A stretch of 14,797 nt of DNA from contig DGNI01000172.1 in the NCBI GenBank assembly GCA_002388885.1, positions 13,423 to 28,219 on the forward strand, written 5' to 3'. Origin of the DNA: Parvularculaceae bacterium UBA4496. GTDB lineage: Bacteria; Pseudomonadota; Alphaproteobacteria; Caulobacterales; Parvularculaceae. Each line of letters starts with the position of its first letter. Within the stretch, counting starts at the first letter, position 1. Of the stretch, positions 8,476 to 14,347 are shown in pieces. Both the position numbers and the translations under genes were made by a program. The notes below the pieces were generated by a model that did no database searches, was not told the DNA's origin, and saw only the letters and a list, made by a program, of their open reading frames with translations.

Positions 8476-9312
8476 CTAGGCCGCGGCCTTGCCCCGGACT
8501 TCCGCTTTTTGCTGCTCAGGGAGATTCAGCGAAGCGACCAAAGAGCGGATTTCAAGGCGCGCCGTCACATGGCTCATGGTCGTGAGGCGCACCGGCGAAT
8601 CAACGCCGCCGAGATCGAGAAGCGTCAGCCCGATGGGAAACAGCTCGCGATAGATCACCCGGTCGCCAAAGCCGCGCGCGAGGCGAAACCCGATACGCGA
8701 CGACAGCTCATCCAGCTTGTCGCCCATATTCTTCTTGTTCCGGGCCCGCGTGGCCGAAAGACGGTTTCGCATGACGACCCAGTCAATGCCGCCCGGCACG
8801 CCGGTCATCGCCCGCTGCTTGCGCGCGGTCCAGACCATCTCGCTGTAAAGGCTGGGACCGGTCACTCTGCCCGTCTCAGGATCGATTCGCGCGAGCAGGT
8901 CAAAATCCACGAAACTGTCGTTCAGCGGCGTCACAATCGTGTCGGCGTGAAGATGGGCGAGACGGGAAAGGTGGGTGTTCGCGCCGGGGCAATCGATCAC
9001 CACGAAATCACACCCTTCAAGCTTTTGCAGCGCCGCCTTGAAGTTCTCGGTTTCCTTCGCCTGGCTCTCGGTGCGGCTGTCGAGGCTCGACGGTTCAACA
9101 TCCACCTCAACCGGAAAAAGAAGTTCTTTGCCTTTGATTTCGCAGAATTTTCTTCGATTCTCGATATATCGCTTCAAGCTGCCCTGACGCAGATCGAGGT
9201 CCACCGCCCCGACCTTCCGGCCGGATCGCAGCAGCGCCACCACAAGATGCATGGCGGTCGTCGACTTGCCCGACCCGCCCTTTTCATTCCCCAGTACGAT
9301 TACGTGCGTCAT
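8476..9312 (-). CDS. mipZ: Division plane positioning ATPase MipZ
   Basis: A 278-aa ParA/MinD-superfamily ATPase. In Caulobacter, MipZ binds ParB near the poles, forms a bipolar gradient and inhibits FtsZ polymerisation, so the Z-ring forms at midcell. It is widespread in alphaproteobacteria without Min. Here the deviant Walker A is KGGSGKST (11-18), with signature lysine K11. VDLDLRQ (37-43) supplies D38 and D40, the latter matching by position the Caulobacter catalytic Asp42. VVIDCPGANTHLSRLAH is Walker B/switch II. The following region, with VMRNRLSATRARNKKNMGD and RVIYRELFPIGLTLLDL, is characteristic of MipZ and not of plasmid ParA. Length fits the family. The ATG is preceded by GGAAAC. 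The gene is divergent from the chaperone gene, with a 17-bp palindrome between them. Confidence 0.95.
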   Translation of the reverse strand: MTHVIVLGNEKGGSGKSTTAMHLVVALLRSGRKVGAVDLDLRQGSLKRYIENRRKFCEIKGKELLFPVEVDVEPSSLDSRTESQAKETENFKAALQKLEGCDFVVIDCPGANTHLSRLAHLHADTIVTPLNDSFVDFDLLARIDPETGRVTGPSLYSEMVWTARKQRAMTGVPGGIDWVVMRNRLSATRARNKKNMGDKLDELSSRIGFRLARGFGDRVIYRELFPIGLTLLDLGGVDSPVRLTTMSHVTARLEIRSLVASLNLPEQQKAEVRGKAAA

Positions 9313-9331
9313 TAATGTTTCCAGTGACGGC

Positions 9332-9348
9332 CTTCGGCGGCGCCGAAG
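9332..9348. repeat. 17-bp perfect palindrome between mipZ and the chaperone gene
   Basis: CTTCGGCGGCGCCGAAG pairs fully around a central G at 9340. It sits 20 bases upstream of the mipZ ATG and about 78 bases before the chaperone ATG. It may be an operator shared by the divergent genes or a hairpin in the mipZ leader. No T-run follows it, and no clear -35/-10 elements were found in this 114-bp gap. Confidence 0.45.
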
Positions 9349-9426
9349 CGTCGGATTTCATGTTCCTTGCAAACCGATGGGAAACCATCTCCCGCTAGTT
9401 TCGACAGTGAGACGATTCTGGGTCCC

Positions 9427-10254
9427 ATGGCGATAGGCAAGCACTGCAGCGTTTCCGCGGCTCTCATCGGCATTCTGGCGCTTTTCGCGGCGCCGGCCAA
9501 TGCCGATATGGGACTGTATCCTCTGCGCCAGGTCCTTACCGAAGACAACCCCAGCGCTGAATTCACCGTTTCAAATCCGTCCGACCGGATCATTGACGGC
9601 CGCGTCACCTGGGTCGATCTGACGGCAACAGAGGAAGGCTATACGCCGGCCCTGCCGGAAGCGCGCGAAGATTTGAGCGCCGCGCCTTATCTCGTCGTCA
9701 GCCCAGCGCATTTTCGCTTGAAACCCGGCGCACGCATGAGCGTCACCGTCGCTATTCGCGACGGCGCGGTGTTGCCGAAGGGCGAGCGCCGTTCACACCT
9801 GCTGATCGAAACCGAAGCGTCGCGAACGCCAATCCGCAAGGCAAGCGACAGCGGATTGCAAGTCGATGTCAGTCTCGCCGTTTCGGCGCCGGTAATTTTG
9901 CGCAATGGCGGCAAGGCGAAAGCGAAAATCACCGACACGAAGCTGTTGCGCGACAAGGAAGGGCTCTTGTTTCTCGAAACGTCGGTCACGCCCGAAGGCG
10001 ACAACTCAAGCTACGGACGTATCGTTGTCGATTACACGCCGGATGAAAAAGACGCTGAAACTCACCGCCTCGGCGCCCGCGATAATGTCGCCGGTTTCAT
10101 TGATGCGGAAAAGCGGACGGTTTCAGTGCCTTTCGGGTTCCTCTCCTTGAGCGCCGGCGAACTGGTCGTGCGTTATGAAGGGGCCGACGAATATGAAGGC
10201 GTCCTGTTTGACAAGCGCGCCTATGATATCGCGCCGCCCGCTGACGAAAATTAA
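9427..10254 (+). CDS. PapD-like periplasmic (fimbrial) chaperone
   Basis: A 275-aa exported protein of the pilus-chaperone type (immunoglobulin-fold chaperones that cap pilin subunits by donor-strand complementation). A Sec signal peptide runs over residues 1-26 (hydrophobic core AALIGILALF, cleavage after ANA). Domain 1 has PSAEFTVSNPSDRIIDGRV and YLVVSPAHFRLKPGARMSVT, the family's proline-rich turn and G1 strand region, then ERRSHLLIETE, equivalent to the RxHL motif. Domain 2 begins near SAPVILRNGG. The ATG at 9427 is chosen because it starts the signal peptide; a TTG at 9367 would add 20 residues ahead of it and is unlikely. No usher, pilin or spore-coat-U gene is adjacent, which is unusual. 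The stop overlaps the SPOR-protein stop (TTAA). Confidence 0.82.
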   Translation: MAIGKHCSVSAALIGILALFAAPANADMGLYPLRQVLTEDNPSAEFTVSNPSDRIIDGRVTWVDLTATEEGYTPALPEAREDLSAAPYLVVSPAHFRLKPGARMSVTVAIRDGAVLPKGERRSHLLIETEASRTPIRKASDSGLQVDVSLAVSAPVILRNGGKAKAKITDTKLLRDKEGLLFLETSVTPEGDNSSYGRIVVDYTPDEKDAETHRLGARDNVAGFIDAEKRTVSVPFGFLSLSAGELVVRYEGADEYEGVLFDKRAYDIAPPADEN

Positions 10255-11024
10255 CTGTCCGATTCCGCCAGCGATAACCGCTCGCCCTCGAAGCCGGCAA
10301 CGCTGCAGAACATGCCTTTGGCCTTGAGTTGGGAACATAGGGCTTCGGCCTTGTCCTTCGCGGAAAAACCGCCGCCAATGAGCCTGAGGAACTTGCCTTT
10401 GTCTTTCACAGTGACATCTTCCACTCTCGGCTCAAGCAATCCAAGTTCGTCCGGGTTTTGGCGTTGCAATTGCCGCCAGCCGGCGCGCGCTTCCTCCATT
10501 TTTCGGTAGGACGCTAGATGAACGCCGTAAAGCACGCTTTCGGTTTTGATTTCGCCGTCGGCCTCGTTTTCGAAGACCGTTTCGTTTGACGCGAATGCAG
10601 GCTGCACCAGCCGGGGCGAGGTTTGCACCGGCACGTCTGTCTGAGCGAGCGCCGGCGACGCCGCATCATCGACCACAGCATTGGGTTGTTCCCGGTCGAC
10701 GGCTTCCGGCGCCGGCGGCAGCGACGGCTCGGTATGATCGTCAGCCTCATCTGCCTGCGCCGGATCAACCGATGCGACACGATCGCGTTCGCGCTGCAGC
10801 GCTAGCACTTCATTGGCGAGACGCGCATTCTGGGATTTCAGCCGTGCAACCTCCGCCTCCAGCGTGGCGACTTTCATTGCTTCGGCTGCCGCCTCCGTCT
10901 CGCTCAATTCCGGCGCGCCATCATCGCCTCCCGGAAAGGACGCGCAGGCTGACAAAAGCGAAAACGCCGCAATAACGCCGACGGTCCGGCGAACGGATGA
11001 ATAAACTGATTTTACTAAGGGCAA
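10251..11024 (-). CDS. SPOR-domain lipoprotein
   Basis: A 257-aa predicted lipoprotein that should bind denuded peptidoglycan glycan strands, typically at the division septum. It has a basic n-region (SSVRR), hydrophobic core and lipobox LSAC, with acylated Cys27. A coiled coil lies at about residues 41-84 (KVATLEAEVARLKSQNARLA), followed by an acidic Pro/Ala linker and a C-terminal SPOR domain at about 162-246 (YGVHLASYRKMEEARAGWRQ, FLRLIGGGFS, then CSQLKAKGMFCSV). Two cysteines in the last part may pair. The frame is open up to a TTG at 11102, but a strong promoter lies between (11061-11089). An AAGGAG ribosome binding site at 11040-11035 points to the TTG at 11024, ten bases on. No amidase or transglycosylase domain is present, so it is a binding or targeting protein. 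Confidence 0.83.
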   Translation of the reverse strand: MPLVKSVYSSVRRTVGVIAAFSLLSACASFPGGDDGAPELSETEAAAEAMKVATLEAEVARLKSQNARLANEVLALQRERDRVASVDPAQADEADDHTEPSLPPAPEAVDREQPNAVVDDAASPALAQTDVPVQTSPRLVQPAFASNETVFENEADGEIKTESVLYGVHLASYRKMEEARAGWRQLQRQNPDELGLLEPRVEDVTVKDKGKFLRLIGGGFSAKDKAEALCSQLKAKGMFCSVAGFEGERLSLAESDS

Positions 11025-11038
11025 GGGCCGGTTTCTCC

Positions 11039-11050
11039 TTGGAATTCCAA
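11039..11050. repeat. 12-bp palindrome TTGGAATTCCAA in the SPOR-gene leader
   Basis: A perfect palindrome just downstream of the predicted transcription start and directly upstream of the AAGGAG ribosome binding site. In this position it could be an operator for a dimeric repressor, or could fold weakly in the leader. Confidence 0.4.
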
Positions 11051-11060
11051 AGACCTCCGT

Positions 11061-11089
11061 ATCATAGACATCCCGCGCTGACGGTCCAA
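11061..11089 (-). promoter_or_regulatory. Sigma-70-type promoter for the SPOR lipoprotein gene
   Basis: On the minus strand, TTGGAC (11089-11084) and TATGAT (11066-11061) are separated by exactly 17 bases, close to the sigma-70 consensus. Transcription would start near 11054, about 30 bases before the TTG start codon. This places the promoter inside the longer open frame and supports the shorter protein. Confidence 0.6.
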
Positions 11090-11141
11090 GCGCTAAGACC
11101 AAGCTCCGGCGAGAATTAATTCGTCCTTTTCCCGAGATTTG

Positions 11142-11924
11142 TCAGCCGGCGGCGCCGGCGGCATCATCTCGCTCCAAAGACAAAGGCGAGAATTCAAGCG
11201 GCGCCTCGGCCGCATCCTTCTGAATCAGCCCGACATCATAAAACAGCGCCGATCCGCCATTGGTTCCGCCAGCCAGAAACACCAGGATTTCCCCAATGCC
11301 GTCATTGTCGAAATCGGCGTTGGCAAGCTCCTGAATTTCAACAAACTGGCTGTCGGCGGCGATTCGCCACTGAAAAGCGCCGGGCTGTTCCACAACGACG
11401 GCGTCGATATCCGCGGCCGTTTCGCCGATTCGCAAAACGCCCTTGAGAGAGGCCACTTCTTCGCTTTCTGGCGATCCGTTTGTGAAGTACTCCCTGCCCG
11501 CCGCCTGCGCATCAAACATTGCGGAAAGCGCGCCGCAAGCGCGTACGAAATATCCCTCGCGCCGCATCTCGCGCGTAGTAGCCGCGTACCATCCATCAAA
11601 CGACAATTCGCGGTAGTCGCGACAGGTATTGAGATTACGCGACGGGACCGACATGTCGCTCGGATGCGTCATTGTTGCGGTTACCGGGTTTCCCTGCAAA
11701 TCAAGAATGCGTTCATCCATGAGCGCCAGCAACGCCTCGTGGCCGTAGCATTTCGCAGAAGCCTTTTCGAACAGGGGCATCTGCGTTTTCAGACAGACTT
11801 CATAAGCGCCTCGATCGCCGTTCGACTGTGTTTCGTCTGCATCGCGAAAAGGTTGCGTGAAAATCGCCGTCGCGGCCGCGCCTGCGGCGCCAACCCCCAT
11901 GATGATCGGTCTTAAAGCCACCAT
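11142..11924 (-). CDS. Secreted protein with four cysteines and a calcium-loop-like motif, unknown function
   Basis: A 260-aa protein with a short hydrophobic N-terminus (about residues 5-22), probably a signal peptide or anchor. The mature region has cysteines at 44, 59, 101 and 130, enough for two disulfides, as expected outside the cytoplasm. Residues 203-214 (ADFDNDGIGEIL) form a DxDxDGxxE loop like those of FG-GAP/VCBS or dockerin calcium sites, followed by a hydrophobic strand (LVFLAGG). This single motif may bind calcium. The ATG at 11924 overlaps the TAA of the DUF1489 gene (TAATG), so the two are translationally coupled. An internal ATG (residue 9) is possible. It ends with low-complexity DDAAGAAG. 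I do not recognise the family as a whole. Confidence 0.72.
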   Translation of the reverse strand: MVALRPIIMGVGAAGAAATAIFTQPFRDADETQSNGDRGAYEVCLKTQMPLFEKASAKCYGHEALLALMDERILDLQGNPVTATMTHPSDMSVPSRNLNTCRDYRELSFDGWYAATTREMRREGYFVRACGALSAMFDAQAAGREYFTNGSPESEEVASLKGVLRIGETAADIDAVVVEQPGAFQWRIAADSQFVEIQELANADFDNDGIGEILVFLAGGTNGGSALFYDVGLIQKDAAEAPLEFSPLSLERDDAAGAAG

Positions 11925-12358
11925 TACAACAACCCCAGTTCAGCCAGTTCGATACTCAGTTCAGGCGGCGGCGCCTTTCGCTGCGTTCTCGTTTCAAGAT
12001 CGCGCGGCGCGTCTTCCGTCGTCAAATACCGCCAGCCCTGAAACGCACGTCGCGGCGCCGGCGCGGTCAGCACATATTTCGGATCGAGCAGGATCGCCGT
12101 CCGCTCAATGCCGTCACGCCCGGTTCGTCTTTCGAGCCCGGTAATCTTTTGCCGCGCCAGAATTACGCCCCTGATCACCCAATAGATAGACCCGCCGTCG
12201 AGCAGATCGGGTTCTCGTCGCGGATGCATGCGCGTTACATGGTCATGCACCCCGCCCCGCCCGGCAGCCAAATTCGCCGCTACGCGATAGTCTATGCGGG
12301 TGCGCAAATCCTCGAGGCTTTCAGCCCCGGCGCAAAGCTTTACCAGATGAACCGTCAT
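11924..12358 (-). CDS. DUF1489 family protein
   Basis: A 144-aa cytosolic protein of the DUF1489 family, found mainly in alphaproteobacteria, with no established function. Family-like features: the start MTVHLVKLCAG, LLDGGSIYWVIRGVILARQK in the middle, an Asp-rich turn RDGIERTAILLDP, and PRRAFQGWRYLTTEDAPRDL near the end. The frame is open to an ATG at 12448 inside the lysozyme gene, but the family begins at MTVHL, so the ATG at 12358 is chosen. The start lies 34 bp after the lysozyme stop, with no clear ribosome binding site. The stop is coupled to the next gene by a TAATG overlap, so lysozyme, DUF1489 and the secreted protein are probably one transcript. Confidence 0.85.
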   Translation of the reverse strand: MTVHLVKLCAGAESLEDLRTRIDYRVAANLAAGRGGVHDHVTRMHPRREPDLLDGGSIYWVIRGVILARQKITGLERRTGRDGIERTAILLDPKYVLTAPAPRRAFQGWRYLTTEDAPRDLETRTQRKAPPPELSIELAELGLL

Positions 12359-12392
12359 GCCGGAGAGAATAACACGGGGAAACCGCTGAGGA

Positions 12393-13364
12393 CTATTCGG
12401 CCACTCGCATCCGCGCCAGATCGCGCGCGCGCTGGCGTTTGAGGTCATGCCGCGCCGTGCGTTTCACCAGAATATAGAGGATGAAATAGCACATGGCCGC
12501 GCCGACGCCCGAAAGCCAGACCGGCAGATTTTCAAACAGCGTAGCGAAACGGTCGTAGGACAATCCCAGCGCTTCGGCGATGCCGGGCGCTTCCTGCCCT
12601 AAAAGCAGAATGACGCCTATGCCGGTCATGGCGAACGCCATCAGGCCGGCCAGCATCGCGCCGATCGTGATGCCCATATCCGCGCGCTCTTCAGCCTTTG
12701 AGATAATCATTTTCGACGGATCGCCGGAAAGCGCCTGCGTCGCCGCGAACAAGGCGCGCGTTCTGGCGGCGCGTTCTTCCGGCGCCAGCTCGCGATTTGC
12801 TTCGTCCTTGATCCTGTCGAAATCGACCAGGGGCTTTGCGTTCATGACGCGGTCGGAAAGATATTCCGGTTCGCACTCCGACGCCGGAGAAACATCCGAC
12901 GAAGGAACAACAAGCGCCGCATCGGTCGGCATCAGGAATAATGACTTTTCCGCCGCGCGGCGGCGCACCAAACCATCGAGCGTCGCAAGCTCGTTATTGA
13001 CGAATGCCTTGGTCCACAATTCGAACGCATTCGCCGCGCCGATCTTGTCGCCGGCGTTCAGCTTACGGAGCACCGTTGAGCGCTTCCAGTTGTCCTCGCC
13101 GATATTGAAAATGAGCGAAACCAGCGCGTCATGTTCGTTCTGGTTGAGTGGCGCGCGCACTGTGTCGCCGATCAACTGTTCGATGGGTTTGACGTCATCC
13201 CGCAAAAGGCGTTCTGCATCGCCTTCGGTCACGCTCATGCCGTGGCGCGCAGAGCCCGTATGGCCATAGCCGACGGTCCACTGCTCCGTAGGCGCATAAT
13301 GCGCCGACATACGCAGGCCTTCGTAACCCTTGATCAGATTAAGACCGGTCTCTCCCGTCCGCAT
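12393..13364 (-). CDS. GH24 lysozyme-like protein with C-terminal transmembrane hairpin
   Basis: A 323-aa protein. Residues about 5-145 form a GH24 (T4/phage lysozyme-type) domain that would cleave peptidoglycan glycan strands. Catalytic Glu E15 lies in IKGYEGLR and T30 in WTVGYGHTG. The Asp of the T4 Glu-Asp-Thr triad aligns with A24 (HYAPTEQWT). Conserved LVSLIFNIG and GLVRRRAAEKSLFL are present. A linker (146-228) leads to two membrane helices at about 230-256 and 280-301, then a basic tail. There is no N-terminal signal peptide, so how the enzyme domain reaches the periplasm is unclear; a hairpin with both ends in the cytoplasm would leave it inside. It heads an apparent operon with DUF1489. 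It may be a domesticated phage or gene-transfer-agent type endolysin; no other phage genes are nearby. Confidence 0.87.
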   Translation of the reverse strand: MRTGETGLNLIKGYEGLRMSAHYAPTEQWTVGYGHTGSARHGMSVTEGDAERLLRDDVKPIEQLIGDTVRAPLNQNEHDALVSLIFNIGEDNWKRSTVLRKLNAGDKIGAANAFELWTKAFVNNELATLDGLVRRRAAEKSLFLMPTDAALVVPSSDVSPASECEPEYLSDRVMNAKPLVDFDRIKDEANRELAPEERAARTRALFAATQALSGDPSKMIISKAEERADMGITIGAMLAGLMAFAMTGIGVILLLGQEAPGIAEALGLSYDRFATLFENLPVWLSGVGAAMCYFILYILVKRTARHDLKRQRARDLARMRVAE

Positions 13365-13787
13365 CAGACCCGCTCTACCCCTCTAAACTCGCATCAACCC
13401 GCCGACATCCGTTGGGATCCCGCAGCCGACCGGCTGATTTGACAGCTCCCCCAAGCGAATACCGTTAACGATTCCTAACACGGGCGCGTCGGATTTGGTA
13501 GACGGGAGGCTTTTCGCGGCGAATTTCGGGGCTTCTAGGCGCCAAAACGGCACAGTTTTCCATTTGCGCTGACGCGCGGTCTCACGACACAATTCACCGA
13601 AATCCTCGCAGGACCCTCTATCTAGTTGTTATATATGCGTTTTCCATGTTCCGGGGAAGATGACCGGGCGCGCGATTCTGGCACAATAATTGGGAGTATG
13701 GGGCGGTATGAGCCAGATCCGCCCGGATCACGCGCCGAAACAGCGGCGTTCAGCTATAATTCCCGGGCGGGGGCGTCAGAGGTGCTT
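13365..13787. other. 423-bp intergenic region between the lysozyme and PEP-CTERM genes
   Basis: No convincing gene. Short open frames exist on both strands, including one on the plus strand from a TTG at 13626 that extends the downstream protein, but their sequence is not protein-like. The region must hold the promoters of the two divergent genes. On the plus strand it contains a TTGACA at 13439-13444 without a good -10, a sigma-54-like site at 13679-13693, a hairpin GATCCG-CC-CGGATC at 13716-13729 and a TATAAT at 13755-13760 without a matching -35. On the minus strand I see no clear lysozyme promoter. Confidence 0.55.
13679..13693 (+). promoter_or_regulatory. Imperfect sigma-54-like promoter upstream of the PEP-CTERM gene
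   Basis: TGGCAC-AATAA-TTGG matches the -24 element exactly and has the right spacing, but the -12 element is TTGG and not TTGC, losing the normally essential C. Transcription would start near 13704, about 84 bases before the ATG. PEP-CTERM genes in some bacteria depend on RpoN with PrsK/PrsR, which makes the placement notable. It could still be chance. Confidence 0.28.
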
Positions 13788-14015
13788 ATGTTGGGTAATG
13801 GGATCACGAACATCATCGCAGCCGCCATCATTGCGGTCGCGATTTTGGTGACCGGCGGCTTTGGCGGCGGAAAAGGCTCTTCGGGCATGACCGAAGAGGA
13901 ATTCGCCGCCTGGTACGCGCGCGCCGTGGGCGACATCCGCAACGACATTGTCGTGAATTGCGGGTGCTGCGGCGAAGGCGATGGCCAGCGGAGGGCCGCC
14001 GCCGATTCTTTTTAG
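13788..14015 (+). CDS. N-terminal part of a split PEP-CTERM protein: signal peptide and short ectodomain
   Basis: 75 codons from an ATG with a good AGAGGT ribosome binding site (13778-13783). The N-terminus is a hydrophobic segment (residues 5-21, IITNII-like core AAAIIAVAILV) followed by a Gly-rich stretch, consistent with an export signal despite lacking a positive charge before the core. Then come MTEEEFAAWYARAVGDIRND and a Cys cluster (NCGCCG). The frame closes at TAG 14013-14015, directly after five Ts (14009-14013). The neighbouring frame carries a proline-rich region and a PEP-CTERM signal that itself lacks an export signal, so the two were probably one gene. The open frame extends upstream to 13626, but that part does not look coding. 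Confidence 0.55.
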   Translation: MLGNGITNIIAAAIIAVAILVTGGFGGGKGSSGMTEEEFAAWYARAVGDIRNDIVVNCGCCGEGDGQRRAAADSF

Positions 14016-14344
14016 CGCCCCGCCCGGTTCCAACGCGGCTCGCCGGATATAATCCAGTTGAGCCGGTAGAATCGAGGCGGGTTCCGCCAACGGCGACAAC
14101 GCCTGCGCCGCCGCCGGTGTTTCCGCCGGAGAACCCGGTGTTCACGCCGCCGCCGGTAAACCCGCCGGTATTTCCGCCGCCCGTGATCGTGCCGCCGGTC
14201 GAGCCGCCATGCGATCCGGAAGTGGAAGAATGCGAGCCCGAGGAGCCGCCTGTCGATATGCCGGAGCCCGGCATCCTGTTCCTGCTGATGATCGGCGGCG
14301 GTGTTTTCTGGTGGCGCCGGCGCAAGGCCCTTCAGACGAACTGA
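13958..14344 (+). CDS. C-terminal part of a split PEP-CTERM protein: Pro-rich stalk and sorting signal
   Basis: The frame opens at a TTG at 13958, but its first ~17 residues are Arg-rich and look out of frame. Coding character starts by about 14012. It encodes a proline-rich stalk with repeats such as PPPVF, NPVFTPPPVNPP and VFPPPVIVPP, then an acidic stretch (PCDPEVEECEPEEPP). The end is a PEP-CTERM tripartite signal: PEPGIL, hydrophobic helix FLLMIGGGVFW, then basic WRRRRKA-like residues. Exosortases recognise such signals on exported proteins, so an N-terminal signal peptide is required and is found only in the preceding frame. A -1 shift at the T run (TCT TTT TAG to TTT TTA GCG) joins them into a protein of about 185 aa. 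Alternatives are a true frameshift mutation or a one-base sequencing deletion. Confidence 0.6.
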   Translation: MRVLRRRRWPAEGRRRFFLAPRPVPTRLAGYNPVEPVESRRVPPTATTPAPPPVFPPENPVFTPPPVNPPVFPPPVIVPPVEPPCDPEVEECEPEEPPVDMPEPGILFLLMIGGGVFWWRRRKALQTN

Positions 14345-14347
14345 AGA

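Noticed and set aside
8509..9315. 268-aa open frame on the plus strand opposite mipZ
   Set aside because: MipZ motifs on the minus strand are unmistakable; this frame is its antisense shadow.
11139..11915. 258-aa open frame on the plus strand opposite the secreted protein gene
   Set aside because: Arg-rich, with no ribosome site. The minus-strand frame has a signal-like N-terminus, a calcium-loop motif and a coupled start.
13465..13479. TTAA-CGATTCC-TAAC as a CtrA binding site
   Set aside because: The second half-site does not match TTAA at the required spacing, and no supporting context was found.
13383..13592. 69-aa minus-strand open frame upstream of the lysozyme gene
   Set aside because: No ribosome binding site, no recognisable features, and it sits where the lysozyme promoter should be.
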